In this document: piece by piece, positions 1-6,320 of the stretch | Layout of the letters: each line of letters opens with the position of its first letter | Position numbering within the stretch: the stretch's first letter is position 1 | Assembly (NCBI GenBank): GCA_033761815.1 | Contig: JANRMF010000008.1 | Span: 1-8,386 of the forward strand | DNA from: JANRKH01 sp033761815 | GTDB taxonomy: Bacteria; Pseudomonadota; Alphaproteobacteria; Rickettsiales; Rickettsiaceae | Reading direction: 5' to 3' | Length of the DNA stretch: 8,386 bases | Program-made: the position numbers and the translations under genes | The notes under the pieces: model-generated | The model's input: the letters and a program-made list of their open reading frames with translations, nothing else | Database searches by the model: none | Told to the model about the DNA's origin: nothing

Positions 1-2
1 GT

Positions 3-89
3 TATATTAGAGAGGAAGCTCAGTTTATCTTTATGCATGATTTACCAGAAGAGGCGGTCTCTCTTCCTCTATCTGGAGAAAATACTTAG
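3..89 (+). CDS. 3' end of an unidentified protein gene (partial)
   Basis: An open frame enters from the left edge and stops at TAG 87-89, giving about 28 residues with a balanced, protein-like composition (contains FMHDLPEEAV near the middle). The other two forward frames are less convincing: one has a stop at 8-10 and the other reads on to a TGA at 109-111 as a basic, less protein-like peptide. Too little is visible to name a family. A short HDLP stretch recalls the HCLP motif of ornithine carbamoyltransferases, but the cysteine is missing and the frame stops soon after, so I do not assign that function. It could be the gene preceding dnaX or chance. Confidence 0.3.
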   Translation, partial: YIREEAQFIFMHDLPEEAVSLPLSGENT

Positions 90-160
90 ATGCTCACGAA
101 TTTATAGATGAGAGCGCATAATATGGATTATGGCTTAGTACACAGAACCTAGTCTCACTA

Positions 161-188
161 TTGCTTTTTTTGTATGTATTATTATACT
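161..188 (+). promoter_or_regulatory. Candidate dnaX promoter
   Basis: TTGCTT (161-166) lies 16 bp before TATACT (183-188), a 5/6 match to the sigma70 -10 hexamer; the -35 match is only 3/6. Transcription would begin near 195, giving a leader of about 30 nt before the GTG start at 224. This placement also argues against starting dnaX at the upstream in-frame TTG at 161. The sequence from 90 to 160 shows no other convincing feature. The call is tentative because AT-rich DNA produces such matches by chance. Confidence 0.3.
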
Positions 189-223
189 CAAAATCTATTA
201 TCCTAAACTTAAGTATAAACATA

Positions 224-1864
224 GTGGAAAAGCCTACTCACATAAACCTTGCTAGAAAATACCGTCCGAAAAATTTACCTGAGTTAAGAGGGCAGGAAGT
301 CTTAGTCCAAACAATCTCAAATGCTATTAAATCAGAGAAAATAGCACAGAGTTATATTTTTACAGGAATCAGGGGTGTCGGGAAAACAACAACGGCAAGA
401 ATTATCGCAAAAACCGTAAATTGCACTGATTTGCAAAATCTTGTGATCTCGTGCGAAAAATGCATTAATTGCCAAAATTTTAATAACCATTCCCATCCTG
501 ATATTGTTGAAATGGATGCAGCGAGTAGAACAGGCGTAGATGATGTACGCATCATTATAGAGAGCGCAGAATATAAACCTATGATGGGAAAATTTAAAGT
601 CTTTATCATAGATGAAGTTCACATGCTTTCAAAAAATGCGTTTAACGCGCTTTTGAAACTACTAGAAGAGCCACCAAGTCATTGTATTTTTATTTTTGCA
701 ACAACGGAGATACACAAAGTCCCCTTAACTGTCATTTCTCGCTGTCAGAGATTTGACTTACCAAGAATTAATATGCAGGAGCTCACTAACTTATTAAGCG
801 ATGTTTGTGAAAAAGAGAATGTACGTGCAAGCAAAGATGCAATTGAGATGATCGCTTTCAAGGGGGATGGGTCTGCTAGAGATTGTCTCTCCCTTCTTGA
901 TCAAGCTATTCTGATTTCTACCTCTAGCGGAGAAATCACGAAAGAACTTGTTCACCACATGATTCTAACCGTTGATGCTAAGACTATTCTTGAATTTTTT
1001 CACTCTATAACCCAGAAAGAGGCCGCGCGGGCTATAAATTTACTGCAAGAATTTTATTCCAAAAATTCTGATTTTAACATTTTTATCAATAGTTTATTGT
1101 CTCTGATTGCGTATATCGGCAAGAAAAAATATCTAGAAGATTATAAATCCCCAGAATTTTACACTATTGATGACAAAATTAATTCATTAATTCAAGAAAT
1201 AGAAATGGAATTTATCCAAATATCCTGGAAAATTACATACAAAACGATGGAGGATCTGAAGATTTCTCCAAATCAATTACATAATATGGAGATGCTAGTG
1301 CTGAAACTTATTTATGTCCTAAACTCAGCAGACAATAATGATACTCCAGCTAACACCAAAACTCCAGTAAGTTTAGGTGGGGCAAACTGGTCTCACTCCT
1401 CAACAAAGCAATCTTTTTACTCCTCGGCGAGTAGCGCGAGTGAAAATAGAGCCAGCATAAATTCAGAATCCCATCGGAGAGATAATGTCCTGATGGATGA
1501 TGCATCCAATTATAACAAGCCCTTAAAAAAATTTGACTTTGAAGAGTTCATAAGACATCTTGCCACAAATAAAGAAATGGAATTATTTTACCATCTTTTT
1601 AATAAGGTAGAAATTATTGCCATAAATGATGATTCGGTTACTCTTGCTCAGAGAGAGTCAAACAGAGATATTGAGAACGGAATAAGAACTCATGCTCAAA
1701 GCTTTTTCGGAAGAAAGTTATTATTTAACTTTATCTACCAAAATGATATTACATCATATAAAAATCAGAAATTTCAGGAAATCTTACTCATTCCTTCTAT
1801 GCAAAGATTATCAAAAAACTTTCCAGGTCTGCAAATGGTTGATATTATAGTATCAAATAAATGA
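224..1864 (+). CDS. dnaX: DNA polymerase III clamp-loader subunit tau/gamma
   Basis: This is the ATPase of the clamp loader, which opens the beta sliding clamp and places it on primed DNA; the tau form also tethers the polymerase cores and the helicase. From the GTG at 224 the protein has 546 residues. It opens with a family-typical LARKYRPK stretch, then Walker A (G48-T55, GVGKTT core), four zinc-ligand cysteines (C67, C77, C80, C83), Walker B DEVH (130-133), sensor-1 ATTE (159-162), the SRC motif (172-174) and a GSARD sensor-2 region. A serine-rich linker (about 385-430) separates this from a C-terminal tau-like domain (437-546). The frame is open back to a TTG at 161, but the extra 21 residues are hydrophobic and unlike the family N-terminus, so GTG 224 is preferred; its ribosome binding site is weak. 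It is shorter than E. coli DnaX (643 aa). ybaB and recR follow, the usual bacterial order. Confidence 0.96.
   Translation: MEKPTHINLARKYRPKNLPELRGQEVLVQTISNAIKSEKIAQSYIFTGIRGVGKTTTARIIAKTVNCTDLQNLVISCEKCINCQNFNNHSHPDIVEMDAASRTGVDDVRIIIESAEYKPMMGKFKVFIIDEVHMLSKNAFNALLKLLEEPPSHCIFIFATTEIHKVPLTVISRCQRFDLPRINMQELTNLLSDVCEKENVRASKDAIEMIAFKGDGSARDCLSLLDQAILISTSSGEITKELVHHMILTVDAKTILEFFHSITQKEAARAINLLQEFYSKNSDFNIFINSLLSLIAYIGKKKYLEDYKSPEFYTIDDKINSLIQEIEMEFIQISWKITYKTMEDLKISPNQLHNMEMLVLKLIYVLNSADNNDTPANTKTPVSLGGANWSHSSTKQSFYSSASSASENRASINSESHRRDNVLMDDASNYNKPLKKFDFEEFIRHLATNKEMELFYHLFNKVEIIAINDDSVTLAQRESNRDIENGIRTHAQSFFGRKLLFNFIYQNDITSYKNQKFQEILLIPSMQRLSKNFPGLQMVDIIVSNK
1525..1536 (+). promoter_or_regulatory. 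dnaX: Candidate -1 frameshift or slippage site in dnaX
   Basis: Codons TTA AAA AAA TTT GAC place a run of seven A (1525-1531) exactly in the A_AAA_AAA phase of a -1 slippery heptamer. After a -1 shift the ribosome reads ATT (1531-1533) and then TGA (1534-1536). The product would be about 437 residues ending K-K-I: all the ATPase and clamp-loading domains but not the tau domain. E. coli makes gamma (431 aa) the same way, from A_AAA_AAG followed closely by UGA. RNA polymerase slippage adding one A would give the same stop. A small hairpin (TGGATG 1494-1499 with CATCCA 1503-1508) lies upstream. I see no convincing internal Shine-Dalgarno or downstream stem-loop of the E. coli kind. Confidence 0.45.
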
Positions 1865-1876
1865 TGGGATAAAAAT

Positions 1877-2197
1877 ATGAACTTTAATACGATGCTAAAA
1901 CAAGCTCAAATTATGCAGCAAAAAATGGAGGAAATTAAGTCTCAAGTTGCAAATGCAGAATATGAGGGGAAATCTGGCGCCGGCCTTGTGAAAATATCTA
2001 TAAACGGATCAGGTAGAATAAAAAGCCTTTCTTTAGATGCATCCATCTTAAAACCCGAGGAAAAAGAAGTAGTCGAGGATTTAGTAATTGCAGCCTTTAA
2101 TGATGCAAAAGATAGGCTAGATCAAGACTCAAAAGAAAAAATGAGTAGCGCGATGAGCGGGTTCGGCCTACCAGAAGGCATGAAATTTCCATTTTAA
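1877..2197 (+). CDS. ybaB: YbaB/EbfC family nucleoid-associated protein
   Basis: A 106-residue protein starting at ATG 1877, 12 bases after the dnaX stop, with a weak GGGAT-type ribosome site. It has the family layout: an N-terminal amphipathic helix (residues 1-27, rich in Gln, Met, Lys and Glu), a beta-sheet region with GKSGAGLVKISINGSG (about 32-47), and the typical C-terminal GLPEGMKFPF ending. YbaB proteins are small dimeric tweezers-like DNA-binding proteins that associate with the nucleoid. The gene sits between dnaX and recR in many bacteria, which suggests a link to DNA maintenance, but its exact role is not settled. Length and motifs are normal for the family and nothing looks degraded. 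Confidence 0.95.
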   Translation: MNFNTMLKQAQIMQQKMEEIKSQVANAEYEGKSGAGLVKISINGSGRIKSLSLDASILKPEEKEVVEDLVIAAFNDAKDRLDQDSKEKMSSAMSGFGLPEGMKFPF

Positions 2198-2219
2198 CAC
2201 TTAAATCTCGTCTACCTTA

Positions 2220-2813
2220 GTGCAAAATAATGTAATTGAAAATCTAATCTATATTTTCTCGAAACTGCCAGGGCTTGGGCCAAGATCTGCCAGAAGGATA
2301 GTTCTGCACTTGCTGGAGGACAAAAAACACCGAATGGGTTTACTTGCCTCTACCTTAAATGATGCGAGTGAAAAAATTGAGGAATGTATATATTGCTATA
2401 ATATTGACCATATTAGCCCCTGCGGAATTTGCGCAAACAAAAGCAGAGATAATAGCGTGATTGCAGTAGTCGAAAATATTGCAGATTTATGGGCTCTTGA
2501 AAGAAGTGGGAGCTTTAATGGGTTATTTCACGTACTGGGCTCTGGCCTTGGTTCATTTGGAGGCAAAAAATCCGAGGACTTAAAGCTTGATAAACTTAAG
2601 AAAAGAATTAAGGAAGTAGGCGCAAAAGAGATTATTATTGCAACAAGCACAACTCTGGACGGCCAAACTATAGCTTATTATATCACCGAATTTTTCAAGT
2701 CTAGTGGTATTAATATTACAAGAATTGCAAGCGGAATACCTATTGGCGGCGAACTGGATTACCTTGACGAGGGAACTTTAACCGCTGCACTCAAATCCCG
2801 TACTCCTTTTTAA
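2220..2813 (+). CDS. recR: Recombination mediator protein RecR
   Basis: A 197-residue protein, the usual length for RecR. It acts with RecO (and RecF) to load RecA on SSB-coated single-stranded DNA during gap repair. Visible features in order: the helix-hairpin-helix PGLGPRSARR (17-26); a zinc finger with C56-x2-C59 and C68-x2-C71; a TOPRIM domain opening with VIAVVEN (80-86) and containing STTLDG, with GIPIGGELDYLDEGTL near the C-terminus; and the ending ALKSRTPF. The segment after FHVLG is less like the family consensus (GSGLGSFGG instead of a GLISPLDG-type sequence), which I take as lineage drift. The GTG start at 2220 lies 22 bases after ybaB; no strong Shine-Dalgarno is visible, so translation may be coupled. 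It ends the operon; no canonical terminator follows at once. Confidence 0.95.
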   Translation: MQNNVIENLIYIFSKLPGLGPRSARRIVLHLLEDKKHRMGLLASTLNDASEKIEECIYCYNIDHISPCGICANKSRDNSVIAVVENIADLWALERSGSFNGLFHVLGSGLGSFGGKKSEDLKLDKLKKRIKEVGAKEIIIATSTTLDGQTIAYYITEFFKSSGINITRIASGIPIGGELDYLDEGTLTAALKSRTPF

Positions 2814-3140
2814 TCACAAATTACTTTCAGCATGTTGATTGCTACCCAGAATTTCAGATGCGTGACCTACATTTTTCTTCGTTGAGGTTTTGCATTTCAA
2901 GATTTCCCTCTTCTTCGCGGAGACTGTAACGATATTTTCTAGAGAGTAATAGTTAAACTGAACACTTGAAATCAGACACCAAAGTCTCGAAACTTCTATT
3001 TTTAGGGGGGTTATGGGTTTAAATGCACCTCATCGCAAATATAAATTTGAGATGAGGTATTAGTTTGTATAGGGTATATACCTTAAAGCCAGAGAATCAA
3101 TTATTTATTGGCAAACCTATGTTGCCCAAAATTATTATGC
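2814..3140. other. Intergenic region between convergent recR and nrdB
   Basis: This 327-base gap has no recognisable complete gene. The minus strand is open from 3029 to a TGA at 2814-2816 (71 sense codons) but has no ATG or GTG; the first TTG falls late. A second minus frame is also open across 2955-3020. The region therefore looks like a decayed gene or a diverged repeat rather than a functional gene. Other visible items are a strong hairpin at 3027-3058, a 10-bp palindrome GGTATATACC at 3073-3082, and a small GGCAA/TTGCC stem (3110-3114 with 3122-3126) just past the nrdB stop, which could be a weak terminator on the minus strand. Confidence 0.5.
3027..3058. terminator. Hairpin between convergent operons, probable bidirectional terminator
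   Basis: ACCTCATC (3027-3034) pairs with GATGAGGT (3051-3058). After a single G/A mismatch the stem continues CAAAT (3036-3040) with ATTTG (3045-3049), closing an ATAA loop: 13 base pairs and one mismatch. It stands between the 3' ends of recR (plus) and nrdB (minus), where a shared terminator is expected. Neither side has a proper T-run (ATTAGTTTG on plus, GCATTTAAA on minus), so termination may be inefficient, or the stem may serve in 3'-end protection. Confidence 0.5.
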
Positions 3141-4130
3141 TTAAGCCCCCTTTGTCACGCTATTATCAATTCCAGCAAATACATCTTCCCATGAGCCGCT
3201 TGTTGCAGCTTTTGTATATTCCGTTACTCTGTTTTCAAAGAAATTTGCATGCTCGACTCCGTTTAATATCTCATCTAGCCATGGCAGAGGATTTGTCTCT
3301 ACCATATAAATTTCATTTAGGCCAAGTTGTTGCAATCTTCTATCTGCAATATACCTTATGTATTTTTTTACATCTCTTGCTGTTAAGCCCTCAATTCCGC
3401 CAACTTCAAAAGCAAGCTCGATGAATGCATCTTCGAAATGAACTATGGTAGCACATGCTTCGTAAAGCCTTCCCCTCACCTCTTCGCACCAAACTTCTGG
3501 GTTTTCGTGGCAGAAAGTTTTAAAAAGCTGTATGATAGAATTTGTATGCAAAGTTTCGTCCCTAACTGACCATGTCACTATCTGACCCATTCCTTTCATT
3601 TTATTGAATCTTTGGAAATTGAGCAAAATAGCAAATGATGCAAAAAGTTGCAATCCTTCCGTAAATGCTCCGAAAACCGCTAGAGTAGTTGCGATGTCTT
3701 CTTTGGTGCTCACGCCGAATTTGTTCATGTAATCATATTTATCTTTCATTTCCTTGTATTTCATAAATGCTTGATACTCTACCTCTGGAAGGCCTATTGT
3801 ATCTAGCAAATGAGAATATGCAGCTATATGGACGGTTTCCATATTTGAAAAAGCAGAGAGCATCATCTGGATCTCTGTTGGCTGAAATACTTGAGAATAA
3901 TGTTTCATATAGCAATTATTCACTTCTATATCAGCCTGAGTAAAAAATCTAAAAATCTGGGTCAAAAGATGTTTCTCGCCTGGGGAAAGATTATATTTCC
4001 AGTCTTTAACATCATCAGCAAGAGGCACCTCTTCTGGAAGCCAGTGAATTTTTTGCTGAATGTGCCAAGCTTCATATGCCCATGGGTATGAAAATGGCTT
4101 ATATATTCTTGCTGCATTTAATAGTGACAT
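3141..4130 (-). CDS. nrdB: Ribonucleoside-diphosphate reductase class I, small (beta) subunit
   Basis: This is the radical-generating subunit of aerobic ribonucleotide reductase, which works with NrdA to make deoxyribonucleotides. The protein has 329 residues. All six metal ligands of the ferritin-like fold are present and spaced as in E. coli NrdB: D67, E98, H101, E158, E192 and H195. The radical tyrosine is Y105 (E98-x2-H101-x3-Y105), which points to a classical tyrosyl-radical enzyme and not a radical-lacking (NrdB-Phe, class Ic) variant. The C-terminal tail, which should dock into NrdA, ends SWEDVFAGIDNSVTKGA. The ATG at 4130 has a strong Shine-Dalgarno and lies 30 bases downstream of nrdA, so the two are cotranscribed. 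Confidence 0.97.
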   Translation of the reverse strand: MSLLNAARIYKPFSYPWAYEAWHIQQKIHWLPEEVPLADDVKDWKYNLSPGEKHLLTQIFRFFTQADIEVNNCYMKHYSQVFQPTEIQMMLSAFSNMETVHIAAYSHLLDTIGLPEVEYQAFMKYKEMKDKYDYMNKFGVSTKEDIATTLAVFGAFTEGLQLFASFAILLNFQRFNKMKGMGQIVTWSVRDETLHTNSIIQLFKTFCHENPEVWCEEVRGRLYEACATIVHFEDAFIELAFEVGGIEGLTARDVKKYIRYIADRRLQQLGLNEIYMVETNPLPWLDEILNGVEHANFFENRVTEYTKAATSGSWEDVFAGIDNSVTKGA

Positions 4131-4135
4131 AATTT

Positions 4136-4143
4136 TCTCCTCT
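4136..4143 (-). promoter_or_regulatory. Strong nrdB ribosome binding site
   Basis: On the minus strand AGAGGAGA precedes the nrdB ATG by five bases, a near-ideal Shine-Dalgarno lying in the short nrdA-nrdB gap. It fixes the nrdB start and contrasts with nrdA, which has no clear site. It could help keep the small subunit abundant relative to the large one. Confidence 0.8.
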
Positions 4144-4160
4144 TTTTAATGTTAATGTTT

Positions 4161-5966
4161 TTACTGACAGGCTAGACACTCGTCATATTTGTTTTCGCCT
4201 TCATTATTTGCACTTTTCGAAAATACCTCTTTTGCTGCATGCGAGACTTTATCTGCCCTTTGGATAGAGGTAGATCTGCAGTAATATAAACTTTTGACCC
4301 CCTTTTTCCACGCAGAAAAATGTACTTCATTTAAATATTGCTTGCTGACATTACCCGGTAAAAATACATTCAAACTCTGAGCTTGGCATATAAAAGGCGT
4401 TCTATCCGCTGCAAGATCTATCAGCCATCTTTGATCTAGTTCGTAAGCTGTTTTGAACACATCTTTTTCGTGCTGGCTCAAAAATGCTAGATGCTGCACT
4501 GAACCTTCGTGAGTAGAAATTGAAGACCAAACTTGCTCATTGTTAAAATCTTTTGATTCAAGCAATTTTTCCAAATGCTTATTCCGGACAGTGAAAGATC
4601 CTGTTAATGTTTTCTGGGTAAAGCTATTTGCAGCATATGGCTCAATTCCAGGAGAAGAGTTGCCAGCGATAACTGAAATAGATGCAGTTGGGGCTATGGC
4701 TGTTTTGTAGGAAAATCTCTCTTCAAGCCCGCACTCATCAGCATCTGGACAAGGCCCTCTCTCTTTGGCGAGTATCTTTGAAGCTCTATCAACTTCGATA
4801 TTTATATGTTCGAATATTTTCTTATTCCACACTTTTGACATAACAGATTCAATAGCAACATTTTGTGACTGTAGGAATGAGTGAAGGCCCATAACCCCAA
4901 GCCCTACACTCCTCTCTCTCATTGCTGAATATTTTGCCCTCTCCATGCTAGTTGGCGCCGTGTCTATAAAATCTTGCAAAACATTATCTAGGAATCTCAT
5001 AATATCAGGCATAAATTCTTCGCTTTTTTGCCAGTCTTCGTAATATTCAAGATTAAGAGAAGATAGGCAGCAAACAGCAGTGCGCTCCTTTCCTAAATGG
5101 TCTAGCCCCGTAGGGAGAGTAATTTCACTACATAAATTAGAAGTCTTGACCATAAGACCCAGCTTTTTATGATGCTCAGGAGTTGCCCTATTCACTGCAT
5201 CTATAAAAAGCAAATATGGTTCACCAGTTTCAATTCTTGTCGTAAGAAGCTTGATCCACAAATCCCTTGCTTTTACTATGGATAAAACCTTTCCGTCTCT
5301 TGGGCTTTTAAGCTCCCAATCACTCCCATTCTCAACCGCTCTCATAAATTCATCAGTAACAGCAACTCCATGGTGAATATTCAGAGCTTTTCTATTAGGA
5401 TCCCCTCCGGTTGGCCTTCTGAGGTCAATAAACTCCTCAATTTCTGGGTGATCTATCGGAAGATATACAGCAGAACTCCCCCTTCTCAAAGATCCTTGTG
5501 ATATTGCAAGGGTCATTGAATCTTGCACTTTGATAAAAGGAACAATACCCGAGGTTTTTCCATTATCTCTAACTTTTTCATTAATAGATCTAACTTTTCC
5601 CCAATAACTTCCGATACCCCCTCCCCTTGCTGCAAGCCATACATTTTCCGTCCATAATTTCACAATGCCCTCAAGACTATCTTCAGTTTCATTTAAGAAG
5701 CAAGAAATCGGCATACCTCTATCCGTCCCCCCATTACTCAAAATTGGGGTTGCTGGCATAAACCAAAGTTTACTGATATAGTCATATAGCCTTGCAGCAT
5801 GTGCATTATCACTTGCATAATGAGTTGCTACTCGCGCAAATAAATCCTGAAAATCCTCCCCTTCTAATAAATACCTATCTTTTAATACAGCCTTTCCAAA
5901 TGGGGTGAGTAAATCATTTCGAGATTTATCAGTTTTAATGGTAAATTTTTTCTCTTTCGCAGCCAT
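4161..5966 (-). CDS. nrdA: Ribonucleoside-diphosphate reductase class I, large (alpha) subunit, no ATP cone
   Basis: This is the catalytic subunit of aerobic ribonucleotide reductase and reduces ribonucleoside diphosphates at the 2' carbon. Of its 601 residues the key ones are all visible: redox cysteine C89 (PISCFLNE), the active-site group N277/C279/E281 (NLCSEI), the second redox cysteine C299 (VCCLSSLNL), the radical-transfer tyrosines Y561-Y562 (SLYYCRST), and a C-terminal C597-x2-C600 pair for re-reduction by thioredoxin or glutaredoxin. The substrate-loop region has RRGSSAVYLPIDHPEIEEF. E. coli NrdA (761 aa) begins with an ATP cone; here residue 20 is already in the catalytic LTPFGKAVL region, so dATP feedback through that domain should be absent. 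An in-frame TAA lies seven codons upstream, so ATG 5966 is the start. The Shine-Dalgarno is weak. Confidence 0.97.
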   Translation of the reverse strand: MAAKEKKFTIKTDKSRNDLLTPFGKAVLKDRYLLEGEDFQDLFARVATHYASDNAHAARLYDYISKLWFMPATPILSNGGTDRGMPISCFLNETEDSLEGIVKLWTENVWLAARGGGIGSYWGKVRSINEKVRDNGKTSGIVPFIKVQDSMTLAISQGSLRRGSSAVYLPIDHPEIEEFIDLRRPTGGDPNRKALNIHHGVAVTDEFMRAVENGSDWELKSPRDGKVLSIVKARDLWIKLLTTRIETGEPYLLFIDAVNRATPEHHKKLGLMVKTSNLCSEITLPTGLDHLGKERTAVCCLSSLNLEYYEDWQKSEEFMPDIMRFLDNVLQDFIDTAPTSMERAKYSAMRERSVGLGVMGLHSFLQSQNVAIESVMSKVWNKKIFEHINIEVDRASKILAKERGPCPDADECGLEERFSYKTAIAPTASISVIAGNSSPGIEPYAANSFTQKTLTGSFTVRNKHLEKLLESKDFNNEQVWSSISTHEGSVQHLAFLSQHEKDVFKTAYELDQRWLIDLAADRTPFICQAQSLNVFLPGNVSKQYLNEVHFSAWKKGVKSLYYCRSTSIQRADKVSHAAKEVFSKSANNEGENKYDECLACQ

Positions 5967-6003
5967 AATGTTTGCTTTTTTGTGTTATTCATATCCTAAA
6001 TTC

Positions 6004-6032
6004 ATGATATAACTTAGCGAAGATTTTCACAA
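6004..6032 (-). promoter_or_regulatory. Candidate nrdAB promoter
   Basis: On the minus strand TTGTGA (6027-6032) is followed after 17 bp by TATCAT (6004-6009), matching the sigma70 hexamers 4/6 and 5/6. Transcription would start near 5997, giving a leader of about 30 nt before nrdA. The NrdR-like boxes lie directly upstream. An alternative -10, TACAAT, lies within the weaker box (6040-6055) but lacks a good -35. Confidence 0.5.
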
Positions 6033-6039
6033 TATAATA

Positions 6040-6055
6040 CTTGTAGATATTGTAG
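6040..6055 (-). promoter_or_regulatory. Weak second NrdR-like box
   Basis: The core TAGATATTGT resembles half of the NrdR box consensus (ACACWATATATWGTGT) and overall matches about 9 or 10 of 16 positions. On its own this would not be called. Its centre lies 31 bp from the centre of the strong box at 6071-6086, which is the three-helical-turn spacing typical of NrdR box pairs, and it sits just upstream of the nrdA -35 hexamer. Confidence 0.4.
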
Positions 6056-6070
6056 GAAATTTCATACCAA

Positions 6071-6086
6071 CCACTATATATAGTAT
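6071..6086 (-). promoter_or_regulatory. NrdR box upstream of nrdAB
   Basis: CCACTATATATAGTAT contains the perfect 12-bp palindrome ACTATATATAGT (6073-6084) and matches the NrdR consensus at 14 of 16 positions. NrdR is a zinc-ribbon/ATP-cone repressor that binds paired boxes upstream of ribonucleotide reductase operons when dATP is high. Lying about 40 bp upstream of the nrdA -35, it is well placed to control nrdAB; the divergent effector gene starts about 235 bp away and is a less likely target. Confidence 0.72.
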
Positions 6087-6229
6087 AAGCACAAATTTTA
6101 TACCCTTTACCCTCATGATTTTACTGGGTTGCTTTTTGACTATATACTACCAGTAGTTTTTTCAAGTTCTTTCCTTATTGTCTCAAGTTTTGAAGATAAA
6201 TCCCCTAATAAACGACCAAAAGAGCACAC

Positions 6230-6247
6230 ATCATTTTTAAAAATGAT
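6230..6247. promoter_or_regulatory. 18-bp perfect palindrome upstream of the effector promoter
   Basis: ATCATTTTTAAAAATGAT reads identically on both strands. It ends 16 bp before the -35 hexamer of the effector gene promoter, a natural position for a dimeric regulator, and is well away from nrdA. As RNA it could form a short stem but has no loop or T-run suited to termination. No known regulator consensus is recognised with confidence. Confidence 0.4.
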
Positions 6248-6263
6248 ACAAATAAATTTATAT

Positions 6264-6292
6264 TTGAATATTTATATATATATATTTAAAAT
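6264..6292 (+). promoter_or_regulatory. Candidate promoter of the protease-ankyrin gene
   Basis: TTGAAT (6264-6269) and TAAAAT (6287-6292) are separated by 17 bp. They match the sigma70 hexamers 4/6 and 5/6. The spacer holds an alternating TA tract (6273-6285). The start would be near 6299, leaving a leader of about 22 nt that includes the strong Shine-Dalgarno. The -10 lies close to the gene, which argues that translation starts at ATG 6321 and not further upstream. Confidence 0.5.
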
Positions 6293-6308
6293 ATTGTTAT
6301 ATATCCAT

Positions 6309-6314
6309 AGGAGG
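6309..6314 (+). promoter_or_regulatory. Ribosome binding site deciding the effector start
   Basis: A full consensus AGGAGG lies six bases before ATG 6321. The frame is open back to a TTG at 6129, but the 64 upstream codons are low-complexity, overlap the promoter and the palindrome, and have no comparable ribosome site, so ATG 6321 is the start. Confidence 0.88.
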
Positions 6315-6320
6315 TACAAC

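Noticed and set aside
161..223. N-terminal extension of dnaX from the TTG at 161
   Set aside because: The extra 21 residues are hydrophobic and unlike DnaX N-termini, and they overlap a candidate promoter; GTG 224 gives a normal start.
90..223. tRNA or small RNA upstream of dnaX
   Set aside because: No cloverleaf, no CCA end and no convincing stem could be drawn.
1122..1131. A-run in codons AAG AAA AAA of dnaX
   Set aside because: The phase gives G_AAA_AAA, which is not a proper tandem-slip heptamer, and it would cut the protein inside the clamp-loader collar domain.
1812..1818. Slippery-type A_AAA_AAC in dnaX near the C-terminus
   Set aside because: It lies near the end of the tau domain, where a shift would make no meaningful product; it is expected by chance in AT-rich codons.
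3065..3424. Plus-strand open frame of 119 codons
   Set aside because: It overlaps the 3' end of nrdB on the other strand over most of its length and has no family features; it is an antisense shadow.
6129..6320. N-terminal extension of the effector from the TTG at 6129
   Set aside because: It overlaps the palindrome, the promoter and a TA tract, is low-complexity, and the strong AGGAGG at 6309 points to ATG 6321.
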